Of a DNA stretch of 47,996 bases, positions 8,901 through 16,696 are shown piece after piece. Location of the stretch: NCBI GenBank assembly GCA_964344765.1, contig CAYFOM010000037.1:1-47996 (forward strand). The letters run 5' to 3'. A program made the position numbers and the translations under genes. Source of the DNA: JACNIZ01 sp964344765 (GTDB lineage Bacteria; Planctomycetota; UBA1135). The notes under the pieces were generated by a model, which was not told the origin of the DNA, did not search any database, and saw only the letters and a program-made list of their open reading frames with translations. Every line of letters starts with the position of its first letter. Position 1 is the first letter of the stretch.

Positions 8901-10163
8901 ATGAGTTTTGGAACCCGACTACTGCTTCTTTGCATTATCGGGTTCGCGTTCATCGATGCCAGCTCGGTACGACTGCTTCCATTTGAACGCGCCGCCTATG
9001 GATTGGTTTTAGCGGTTTTCGGCCTGATGGCAACCCTGGCCATTCCACGGTTGCAGCTGCGTCCGCCGGCCATCATTTTTGCGTTATCGTGGCTTGCGTT
9101 GGGGCTGATCGCCTTGCTGCAGGGGCTGATTGGCCATCGCTGGGAGATGTCCTACCTCGTGGGTGACTTCGGCGTCTTCATCACCCCGCTTCTGCTCTTT
9201 CTTGCATGCGGTTTAAGTAAGGAAGACGAGCCGAGCATGTTCGGCAATCTCAAGGTTTTGGATTGGCTTGGTTACTCCCTGCTTATTGCTGGGCTGATCT
9301 CATTTTTCTTCGGCCGCGACGGCGAGTTGGCAGGTCGCTATGACCCACCCAATCTGTTTCTAGCTGCATGGGCAATTGCCCGAACCTTGGGTGCCGACAA
9401 CAACCGTGACCGCGCCAAGTTCATCGCCGTTGTCGTAGTGTTCGGATTGCTGGCTTACTATTCCAACGAACGAACCACGGTGATCATTTGGGCCGGTGGA
9501 GTAGCAGTCCTCATTGCAACTTTGCGTGGCCGCGCCCTGATTACAACCAGTGCTGCCATGGCGGCGGCGGCATTGATTGGGCTTGTGGTTTTTGGCGCAC
9601 TAGGCGATTCCTCCGGCGGATTCGAATCGCGCTTCAACAAGATTGAAGGCGGTACCGACGATTCCCTGGACGGCCGATACAACGAGGTCACCGATATGCT
9701 GTCAACGGTTCGGCGTGAATGGAGTCCGATGGATTATTTGGTCGGTGCCGGCCACGGCGCCACTTTCAAGCCGGTGCTTTCCTTTCCGCCGCGAAACGTC
9801 GTCGATGGTCGGGTGCATAACATCCATATCGGCCCCGCTCTGATGTTCTACCGCTACGGCTTGATGGGTCTGTTCGGATGGCTTTGGTGGTTGGCCTATT
9901 TGCTGCGGTCCATCCCCAAAGGGCTGTCGCCGAGTTGTCCGGTAGTCCCTCGAATGCTGTATTTGGCAGGTGGATTCGTGTTTTTGGATGCGCTCATGCG
10001 CAACCCCTTCATCGACCCGGTTTCCTGTTTTGCCGTTGCCGGAATCTTTCACCTACACCTAGTTCCCGATGCCTATGAATCAGGAGCTACGAAAACGGCG
10101 GATGATCTTGGCCAACTCGGTGCGCTCGGTGGGGATCAGATAAAACTTCCACACCACCCATAG
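8901..10163 (+). CDS. O-antigen ligase / Wzy polymerase-like membrane protein
   Basis: Integral membrane protein of about 420 aa with roughly ten to twelve hydrophobic segments and a long loop between residues near 230 and 300. That loop contains LDGRYNEVTDM and a VGAGHGATF element, resembling the periplasmic loop of O-antigen ligase/polymerase (Wzy_C) proteins. The ATG at 8901 is preferred; a TTG at 8859 would add 14 residues. Expected role: polymerisation or ligation of lipid-linked repeat units. Its 3' end overlaps the convergent flippase gene by 84 bp. The assignment rests on topology and context. Confidence 0.75.
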   Translation: MSFGTRLLLLCIIGFAFIDASSVRLLPFERAAYGLVLAVFGLMATLAIPRLQLRPPAIIFALSWLALGLIALLQGLIGHRWEMSYLVGDFGVFITPLLLFLACGLSKEDEPSMFGNLKVLDWLGYSLLIAGLISFFFGRDGELAGRYDPPNLFLAAWAIARTLGADNNRDRAKFIAVVVVFGLLAYYSNERTTVIIWAGGVAVLIATLRGRALITTSAAMAAAALIGLVVFGALGDSSGGFESRFNKIEGGTDDSLDGRYNEVTDMLSTVRREWSPMDYLVGAGHGATFKPVLSFPPRNVVDGRVHNIHIGPALMFYRYGLMGLFGWLWWLAYLLRSIPKGLSPSCPVVPRMLYLAGGFVFLDALMRNPFIDPVSCFAVAGIFHLHLVPDAYESGATKTADDLGQLGALGGDQIKLPHHP

Positions 10164-11576
10164 CGAAACAGCGGCATAGCCGGCGACCGCGCAGTAGGCG
10201 AGGATGCCAACCGGGTGCAGCCAAGCGGTAACCCCATAGGCGGCCCCCAGGATCAATAAGGTCGGCCCTAACTTGGTGGAGAAGGGTTGCAACCCAAGTG
10301 CGCGTTTGGCGACAAAGGCCATGAAAAGATTCCAACATACGATCAGCAGCGAAAGGCCTGACGCCGCGCCGACTGAGCCAAACTTTGGAATCAGGAACCA
10401 GTAGGCGACCATCGCGATCGTCGTGGCCACCACCAAGCAAATGGTTGAGGCACGCTCTTTACCGGTCATCTGCAGGAGCAAAAACAGCCCGCCGGCGCCG
10501 GCGTTCACGGTGTGGCCGACGAGAATCGCGCCGAAACATGCCAACGCATTCGGGAAGTAGTTGATGCCGAACAATTCCAAAATCAACTGGTGGCCCAGCA
10601 GCAGGCAGCCACCTGAAACCAATGCGAAGGACAATGCCCAACGCCCGGCACGATTGAGGACCACGCGCATTTCGTCGTAATCCTGGCTGGCGTGGGCGGC
10701 GGCATAAAGCCGACCGAGTACCGAAGCAATGGCCACCAGGCCTAAGCCGACAAACATCGCCGAACGGGCAGTGGCGATGTAGCGGGTGACTTCGACGGTG
10801 TTGGACCAGGCACCGAGTAGGACGATTTCGAGGCCGGCTTGGGTGTAGCCGAGCAAGCCCAGTAAAAAGAAAGTAAAGGCACCGGACGGGATTTTGGTGC
10901 CGCCGCCGGCCAACGCTGGGTCGATCAAGTCGGCGCCGCTGGGTACGGTGCGACGTAGGCCGCTCAGGGTCCAGATATAACCCGCCACGGCTGCGAGCAT
11001 GGTGAAGCAAACCCAAATGGCGATCAGGATGGATAGCGGTGGATCGTTAAACAGCTTGATGCCGGCAATGATCACCGCCGGAGGGGCAAAAACCAGGGTC
11101 AGCTGACTGAGAGTGGCCTTGCCGATCCAGCCGACGCCGCGCAGAGCTTGCGAGGAAGTGAAGGATAGAGCGAGGAACGGAGTGGCCAAAAACAGCCACG
11201 GGAGATCGGGGTTGTCGATCGGCAAATTCAGCAGATCAAGCACCCATTCCCGTTGCCAGTAGGCCACTAGGGCGATGACCACCGACCACGTCACGACCAA
11301 AAAGGTGATCTTCTGCCATAGCCGGTGGAGGTCGGTGCCGCAATGCTTGCCGTGGGCGGCCCCGAAGGTGCGCAGCGCCACGCGATCCAAGCCGGCGCGG
11401 CCAACGATGGCGAGGAATTGCACGAAGGCAATCGTCTGGAATAACTTACCGGCAAGGTTCGGCGACGAGATCACTCGAGCCGCCGAAACATTGAACGCAT
11501 ACTGGCTGAGATAACCAGTTGCGAGGCCAAGGAGCCCCAAGAGCGATCCGGCTGCAAATCCCGGTGCTTTGGCCAT
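10080..11576 (-). CDS. Wzx-like polysaccharide flippase
   Basis: Polytopic membrane protein of 498 aa, about 12-14 hydrophobic segments, of the polysaccharide-biosynthesis/MATE-like flippase superfamily. The N-terminal GSLLGLLGLATGYLSQYAFN and a mid-protein ARSAMFVGLGLVAIASVLGRL are characteristic in character. It should flip undecaprenyl-linked repeat units across the inner membrane. It is the only locus member here transcribed leftward between rightward ligase and glycosyltransferase genes, so it must have its own promoter in the 79-bp gap before 11656, which it shares with the glycosyltransferase. Confidence 0.85.
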   Translation of the reverse strand: MAKAPGFAAGSLLGLLGLATGYLSQYAFNVSAARVISSPNLAGKLFQTIAFVQFLAIVGRAGLDRVALRTFGAAHGKHCGTDLHRLWQKITFLVVTWSVVIALVAYWQREWVLDLLNLPIDNPDLPWLFLATPFLALSFTSSQALRGVGWIGKATLSQLTLVFAPPAVIIAGIKLFNDPPLSILIAIWVCFTMLAAVAGYIWTLSGLRRTVPSGADLIDPALAGGGTKIPSGAFTFFLLGLLGYTQAGLEIVLLGAWSNTVEVTRYIATARSAMFVGLGLVAIASVLGRLYAAAHASQDYDEMRVVLNRAGRWALSFALVSGGCLLLGHQLILELFGINYFPNALACFGAILVGHTVNAGAGGLFLLLQMTGKERASTICLVVATTIAMVAYWFLIPKFGSVGAASGLSLLIVCWNLFMAFVAKRALGLQPFSTKLGPTLLILGAAYGVTAWLHPVGILAYCAVAGYAAVSLWVVWKFYLIPTERTELAKIIRRFRSS

Positions 11577-11655
11577 TTTCTGGAATCAATGAAAGGGGAG
11601 TTCTGGCGGAGCCGACGCTGTAGACTACCGAGCTTCGATCCACACTCCTACCGGA

Positions 11656-12870
11656 ATGGCCCGAATTCTAATTCTGTCGCAGGCGTTTGTGCCGGACCCG
11701 ATCAGCACTGGCCAGCACATGGCCGACGTCGCCACGGAGCTTCGGCGCCGCGGGCACGAGGTCCAGGTATTCAGCTCGCGACGGGGGTTAGATGATCCTT
11801 CGACCAAGTTCAAGAAGAAGGAGGTCTGGGACAACGGAGTTAAGGTCCGACGCTTCGCTGCGACCTCGTTCGGCAAGACCAGCATTATTCGTCGTCTGCT
11901 CGGCTCGGCATCGTTCGTCGTGCAAGCGCTCTTGCATGGCTTGCTGATGAAGCGACCCGACGTCGTCTTGGTCTGCACGTCGCCGCCGCTGGCTCCGCTG
12001 ACCGGGATCTGGCTGAACATGTTGCGTCGGGTTCGGGTGGTTTTCTGGATCCACGACCTCAACCCGGATCAGCTCATTGCCTTGGGCGGAATTAAAGAGA
12101 GTTCGCTGGTTGTGAAACTCTTTAACTGGATGATGAAATCCATCCTCCGCCGGGCAAGTCAGGTCATCGTGCTCGACGAGTTCATGGCCGAGCGAGTGAA
12201 GCGCAAACGGGACGTCGACGACAAGTTGCAGATCGCTCCGCCGTGGCCGCACGACCACCACATGAAACCGGTTGACCACGACGTCAATCCATTCCGCAAG
12301 GAGTATGGATTGGAGGACAAAGTCGTGGTGATGTACAGCGGCAACCACGGTTTGGCTTCGCCGGTCGATCCGGTGGTAGCTGCCGCCAAGCAGCTGGAGT
12401 CGATCAAGGAGCTGCAATTCGTCTTTATTGGCGGCGGCGCCGGGAAAGCCATTATTGAGCAGGCCATTGAAGAGGGAAGTAGCAACATCCTATCTCTCCC
12501 TTATCAGCCGCTGGAAACAGTCAGCAATTCGTTGTCAGCGGCCGACATTCATGTTGTAATCGTGGGCAACAAACAAGTCGGTATCGTGCATCCGTGCAAA
12601 GTTTATTCCGCTTTGGCGGTCGAACGACCGATCTTATTAATTGGTCCCAACCCCTGTCATGCAACTCACCTCATCGATAAAGAAGGTCTTGGGTGGCAGG
12701 TTGAGCAGGGGGATGTCGTAGGTGTCGTTGACGCCTTAAAAGAGCTATTGGCAACGTCTTCGGAGCAAAGAATCGCGATGGGACGCAAAGGCGGTGAGCT
12801 TAGAGCAAACCGTTTCAGCCAGGATGCGCTTTGCGGCAAACTCTGCGACTGGATCGAAGTTGAGCCCTAG
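11656..12870 (+). CDS. Glycosyltransferase family 4
   Basis: GT-B fold glycosyltransferase of 404 aa, WbuB-like. The N-terminal half starts LILSQAFVPDPISTGQ, with the acceptor-domain ELRRRGHEVQVFSS, and a hydrophobic patch (IWLNMLRRVRVVFWIHDL) suggests membrane association. The C-terminal half has YSGNHGLA, FVFIGGG, LPYQP and an HPCKVYSALAVERPILL stretch, corresponding to the nucleotide-sugar-binding site. It should add one sugar during repeat-unit assembly on the cytoplasmic face. It is followed after 93 bp by the initiating sugar transferase on the same strand. Confidence 0.9.
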   Translation: MARILILSQAFVPDPISTGQHMADVATELRRRGHEVQVFSSRRGLDDPSTKFKKKEVWDNGVKVRRFAATSFGKTSIIRRLLGSASFVVQALLHGLLMKRPDVVLVCTSPPLAPLTGIWLNMLRRVRVVFWIHDLNPDQLIALGGIKESSLVVKLFNWMMKSILRRASQVIVLDEFMAERVKRKRDVDDKLQIAPPWPHDHHMKPVDHDVNPFRKEYGLEDKVVVMYSGNHGLASPVDPVVAAAKQLESIKELQFVFIGGGAGKAIIEQAIEEGSSNILSLPYQPLETVSNSLSAADIHVVIVGNKQVGIVHPCKVYSALAVERPILLIGPNPCHATHLIDKEGLGWQVEQGDVVGVVDALKELLATSSEQRIAMGRKGGELRANRFSQDALCGKLCDWIEVEP

Positions 12871-12963
12871 CAGCCCCTAATTCTCCATTAATGCTACCTA
12901 GTAAGAGTTGCGCAGTGCTAGGATTACGCACAATCGGGTGCCTCTTCCACTCACAACCCCAAT

Positions 12964-13683
12964 ATGGTTCCTGAATCTCTTAAAGAGACCATTGCTCCTC
13001 CCCAGAGTGAGCCGGTCACGCTTCAGCCCCCAGTGCAATCGATTGAACCCGCCAGGGTCGTCGATTTCCCGGACCCGCGTAAGAGTTTTTACGCCACTAA
13101 GGGCAAGCGGGTCGCAAGCATTGTTGGCGCGTCTGGGTTGATTCTTGGATTGTCACCCCTGCTGCTGGCGACCTTTGCCGCAGTTGCAGTGGATCAGCGC
13201 TCGTTGCGCATGACGATCTTTAAGCAAGAGCGCGTTGGTCAGGGCCGCAAGCCCTACATGATCTACAAATTCCGTTCGATGGTGGTCGACGCCGAGGCAG
13301 ACGGCCCCCAGTTCTCGAACGGTAAGTCGGACGCCCGCATCACCCGAGTTGGACGTTTCATTCGCAAGTTCCGTCTCGACGAACTACCGCAATTGTTCAA
13401 CGTGTTGAAAGGCGACATGGCACTGATCGGTCCGCGCCCGGAGCGGCCAGTGTTCCACGACAAGATCGAGCAGACCATCCCGACCTTCGGACGCCGCCTT
13501 GAGGTCAAGCCGGGCATCACCGGATTGGCTCAGGTGTCGAACGGTTACGTCGGTTCGGACATCCAAGGCCACCAGGCCAAGCTGGATTCCGACTTGCGTT
13601 ACATCCGCGACATCTCGGTGTGGAACGACGTCAAGATCGCGGCGAAAACCGTGGGTTGCGTGGTTCGCGGCGAAGGCATTTAG
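12964..13683 (+). CDS. Undecaprenyl-phosphate sugar phosphotransferase (initiating enzyme)
   Basis: Bacterial sugar transferase of 239 aa with one membrane segment at about residues 50-75, the short single-helix form rather than the five-helix WcaJ form. Catalytic-domain motifs are present: YKFRSM, RKFRLDELPQLFNVLKGDM, IGPRPERP and KPGITGLAQVSNG. It transfers a sugar-1-phosphate to undecaprenyl phosphate, starting synthesis of the repeat unit. Residues 1-40 are proline-rich and not part of the conserved domain. It is the last gene of the exopolysaccharide locus; a new functional block begins 40 bp downstream. Confidence 0.92.
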   Translation: MVPESLKETIAPPQSEPVTLQPPVQSIEPARVVDFPDPRKSFYATKGKRVASIVGASGLILGLSPLLLATFAAVAVDQRSLRMTIFKQERVGQGRKPYMIYKFRSMVVDAEADGPQFSNGKSDARITRVGRFIRKFRLDELPQLFNVLKGDMALIGPRPERPVFHDKIEQTIPTFGRRLEVKPGITGLAQVSNGYVGSDIQGHQAKLDSDLRYIRDISVWNDVKIAAKTVGCVVRGEGI

Positions 13684-13722
13684 GCTCCTTGGTTTCGTAG
13701 GCGCTGGTGGTAGAGTTGCGCC

Positions 13723-14988
13723 ATGGATTTGGCTGCACTGACCGCTGAAATTCCGGAGCTGCTGCAGGGCTTGCGCGGTTGCGGAGGTGCTGGTTTTCCT
13801 ACCGAGTTCAAGTGGCGCGCGGTGCGTGACGAACCGGGGCCGGCGGTGGACAAGATCATCTTGTGTAACGCCGACGAAGCCGAGCCCGGCACTTTCAAGG
13901 ACGCGTGGTTGCTGCGCGGCGACGAAGCGCGGCGGGTGATCCGCGGCATGGTTTACGCGGCGCACTTTTGCGGTGCTTCGCGGGGTTGGATTTACCTGCG
14001 CGCCGAGTATTCGGATCAACGCGAGCACCTGCAGAAGGTGATTGCCGAGTTAGTCGAGGAAGGCCTGCTTTCCGCGGGTTCCGGCGAGGTGGTTTACGGC
14101 ACCGGCTTCCCCGAGCGTGCGTACAAGCCGGAAAACGGCGGTGCCGATGACGTCGAGCTGAGCAGCTTGGATTGGCATGTGCACCACTATCAGCAAGGTG
14201 AGTCGGCGGTGGATTTGCCGGCGCCACAGCGTGATGGCGGCGAGGTCCCGACGGCGACGGCGACCGGGCATGCGTTTCGATTAGGCATTTGCGTGAGTGG
14301 CGGTGCGTACATCTGCGGCGAGGAAACCGCGCTGTTGGAAAGCATGGAAGGACGTCGGCCGCAGCCGCGTCATAAACCGCCGTTCCCGACTCAAAGTGGG
14401 CTGTGGGGCTTGCCGACGCTGATCAATAACGTAGAAACCTACTGGTGGGCGGCGCGCCGGCTAGAGGGCGATGTTGAGGACTTCAGCCGTCGGCTTTATT
14501 CGGTATCGGGTTGCGTCAACAAGCCCGGCGTTTACGAAGCCCCGTTGGGGGTGACCGCGCAGCAGTTGATCGACGATTACGCCGGCGGTTTGCGCGACGG
14601 AGCCCAGGTCAGTTGCTTTACTCCGGGCGGCGCGGCAACCGGGATTTTGGCGCCCGAACATTTGGACCTAGCGCTGGAAGCCGATGCACTGCGCGCGGTC
14701 GGATCCAGCTTGGGCACTTGTGGGTTAATCGTGCACGACGAAGAGCCCAAGCAAGTCGCCGCCAAAATCATGCGCTTCTTCGCCCAAGAGTCGTGTTCGC
14801 AATGCACGCCATGCCGTCTGGGTTGCCAAGTCTTCGCCGATTGGTTGGACGGCAAACTGCAATGGCCGCAACAAAGCGGTCAACCCAGCCAAGCCGATTG
14901 GCTGGAAGCGATGACCGCCGGCAGCATTTGCGGATTGGGCCAAGCCGCGCCGATGACGGTGCAGCTGCTGGATCAATTCCGCGCCTAG
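13723..14988 (+). CDS. NuoF-like NADH-binding flavoprotein subunit (formate dehydrogenase beta type)
   Basis: FMN/NAD(H)-binding subunit of 421 aa. LRGCGGAGFPTEFKW near residues 17-31 and CNADEAEPGTFKD match the FMN- and NADH-binding segments of NuoF/FdsB. A C-terminal CSQCTPCRLG with a later SICGLG supplies the four cysteines of a 4Fe-4S cluster. The thioredoxin-like N-terminal extension of FdsB/HoxF types is absent. It probably passes electrons to NAD+ from the formate dehydrogenase alpha subunit encoded at 18092, but three genes separate them and no NuoE-like partner is found. The stop overlaps the stop of the convergent hemerythrin gene. Confidence 0.9.
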   Translation: MDLAALTAEIPELLQGLRGCGGAGFPTEFKWRAVRDEPGPAVDKIILCNADEAEPGTFKDAWLLRGDEARRVIRGMVYAAHFCGASRGWIYLRAEYSDQREHLQKVIAELVEEGLLSAGSGEVVYGTGFPERAYKPENGGADDVELSSLDWHVHHYQQGESAVDLPAPQRDGGEVPTATATGHAFRLGICVSGGAYICGEETALLESMEGRRPQPRHKPPFPTQSGLWGLPTLINNVETYWWAARRLEGDVEDFSRRLYSVSGCVNKPGVYEAPLGVTAQQLIDDYAGGLRDGAQVSCFTPGGAATGILAPEHLDLALEADALRAVGSSLGTCGLIVHDEEPKQVAAKIMRFFAQESCSQCTPCRLGCQVFADWLDGKLQWPQQSGQPSQADWLEAMTAGSICGLGQAAPMTVQLLDQFRA

Positions 14989-15437
14989 TACTGCTCGAGC
15001 CGCGACTTCATGTCGTCCCAAGTTGCGGCCAGGGTGTTTTCGGACATCGGGTAGAGCACGCCCTCTTCTTTGACGTTGTGCTGTTGGATCACCATCAGCA
15101 GCGTGTCGCCTTGGTCCATCGCTTCATCGAAGTCGCCGCTGTCGATTGCCGCGCCGATTTGCTTGAGCAAACCCTTCATTTGCTCGTGCTCCATGCGCAT
15201 CACCGCGGTCGGGCCTTGGGTCATGCCGGTGGCTTGCTCGAAAGCCGGGAACAGCACCTCTTCTTCCATTGCGAAGTGGCGCAACATTGCTTTTTCAAAC
15301 GCAGTCCACGCGGCGCGGCCGGATTCGGCGTCGCCTTGGTTTAAAGCCTTTTCCACACTGACCCAATCCGCGTCACAATCGCGATGGTCTTGAAGAAAAA
15401 AGCTAGAAAGTGTGCTCTGGGGGGTTAGGGAGGCCAT
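14985..15437 (-). CDS. Hemerythrin-like HHE domain protein
   Basis: Cytoplasmic non-haem di-iron protein of 150 aa from the ATG at 15437 (MASLTPQS). Candidate iron ligands follow the HHE pattern: His18, His54, Glu58 in HFAMEEEVLFP, His84 in RMEHEQM, His120 and Glu124 in QQHNVKEEGVLYP. The family binds oxygen or nitric oxide, or senses oxidants. It is divergent from the TetR-DUF2249 gene, and the 80-bp intergenic region holds an inverted repeat that could control both. Its association with DUF2249 domains is a recurring one in bacteria. Confidence 0.9.
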   Translation of the reverse strand: MASLTPQSTLSSFFLQDHRDCDADWVSVEKALNQGDAESGRAAWTAFEKAMLRHFAMEEEVLFPAFEQATGMTQGPTAVMRMEHEQMKGLLKQIGAAIDSGDFDEAMDQGDTLLMVIQQHNVKEEGVLYPMSENTLAATWDDMKSRLEQY

Positions 15438-15487
15438 GTAGCTCCGGTCGGCCCGTTTGGGGTGGCAGGACGGCGACCGTATCGCTA

Positions 15488-15505
15488 TGTTATCGGCTGA
15501 TAACA
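15488..15505. promoter_or_regulatory. Inverted repeat, probable TetR operator
   Basis: Perfect 7-bp arms, TGTTATC and GATAACA, separated by GGCT, centred about 20 bp before the TetR-family ATG and inside the hemerythrin/TetR divergent promoter region. Size, symmetry and place fit an autoregulatory TetR operator that also controls the hemerythrin gene. No binding evidence is available. Confidence 0.55.
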
Positions 15506-15517
15506 AATTCTGCAACC

Positions 15518-16696
15518 ATGCCCCAACGTCTACCCGCCGAACAACGCCGCCCGCAGATCGCCGATGCGATTCTGCGTCTGCTAGGCGATAACGCGGTGGA
15601 GGAGGTCACGACCCGGCGCATTGCCGAGGTTGTGGGAATCAGTCAGCCGGCGCTGTTTCGCCACTTCCAATCGCGGGATGATCTGTTGGTCGCGGCGGTC
15701 GATCGCGTGCGCCAGATTCTCGAGCCCATCGCCGAGGAATCGATCCAAGCCGGCGGCATCGACGGCATTCGAGCGATGGCAACCGGCTTGTTCCAGCAGG
15801 TCTCGCTGAACCCGGGGCTGCCGCGACTTTTGTTTTATGCCGGCGCGACCTCCGGTTCGGTGGTCGATGAGCAATGCCCGAAGTTTCATCGTTCGCTGCG
15901 GCTGTTGGTTTCGCTGCAACGCAATTTGATTGCCGAGCTGCTGCGCAATACGGAAGGGACCAAGCTGGAATTCCACGGCGACCCGCGATTGGCCGCGAGG
16001 ATCTTCGTTGGCTTGATCCAGGGCACAATCATTCAAGCGCGGTTTGGCGATCACCATCGCATGGGCGCGGACGAAGTTGCCAACCTGGTCGTCGATTTCT
16101 GGCTGAGCGGGTTGAAGTCTTTGCCGGAGGGATCGTCCGAGCCCGAGCCCGAGCCTGATTCCGCCGAATTAGCTTGCGCGGCCGACGGAAAAACATCTGC
16201 CGCCGACGAACAAGCTTTGGCCACCGACAAAGTTGCCGGCGCAAGCCCAGCCGCGCTGCTCCAACTCGACGTCAGGCCGTTGCTGGATCGCGGTGTGGAT
16301 CCACTGAACCGCATTTTGATCACGCTGGAAACCCTGCCGGCCGATGGCGTGTTGCAAATCACCGCGCCGTTCCAACCACTGCCGCTGATTGCATTGCTGA
16401 CTGCCAAGGGCTTCCACGTCGACAGCGCGCAAGTCGGCGAAGGCGAATGGCTGATCAACGTTCGCGGTGCCGACGCTGCGGAATTCGTCGACCTGCGTGA
16501 ATTGGAAGCGCCCGAGCCGATGGAGCAGTGCCTTTTGGCCACCGCTGAGTTACAACCTGGGCAATCCTGGTTGGCGATGCTCCCGCGCATCCCGCAGTTG
16601 CTGCTCCCGCGCCTCGACGAGCGCGGCCTGATTCACCAGCACCAGGAGCAACCCGACGGCACCGCCTTAATCTGGATTTGCAAACCGCAGGACTGA
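15518..16696 (+). CDS. TetR-family regulator fused to two DUF2249 domains
   Basis: Protein of 392 aa. Residues 1-55 form a TetR helix-turn-helix (TTRRIAEVVGISQPALFRHFQSRDD in part), and residues about 56-200 form a helical ligand domain. An acidic linker at about 201-247 follows, then DUF2249 copy one at about 249-315 (LDVRPLLDRGVDPLNRIL, APFQPLPLIALL, KGF) and copy two at about 323-388 (VDLRELEAPEPM, LPRLDERGL). DUF2249 is usually a free-standing small protein linked to hemerythrin and nitrogen-oxide genes. The ATG at 15518 is chosen because the HTH begins just after it. The fusion suggests a redox- or NO-responsive repressor. Confidence 0.85.
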   Translation: MPQRLPAEQRRPQIADAILRLLGDNAVEEVTTRRIAEVVGISQPALFRHFQSRDDLLVAAVDRVRQILEPIAEESIQAGGIDGIRAMATGLFQQVSLNPGLPRLLFYAGATSGSVVDEQCPKFHRSLRLLVSLQRNLIAELLRNTEGTKLEFHGDPRLAARIFVGLIQGTIIQARFGDHHRMGADEVANLVVDFWLSGLKSLPEGSSEPEPEPDSAELACAADGKTSAADEQALATDKVAGASPAALLQLDVRPLLDRGVDPLNRILITLETLPADGVLQITAPFQPLPLIALLTAKGFHVDSAQVGEGEWLINVRGADAAEFVDLRELEAPEPMEQCLLATAELQPGQSWLAMLPRIPQLLLPRLDERGLIHQHQEQPDGTALIWICKPQD

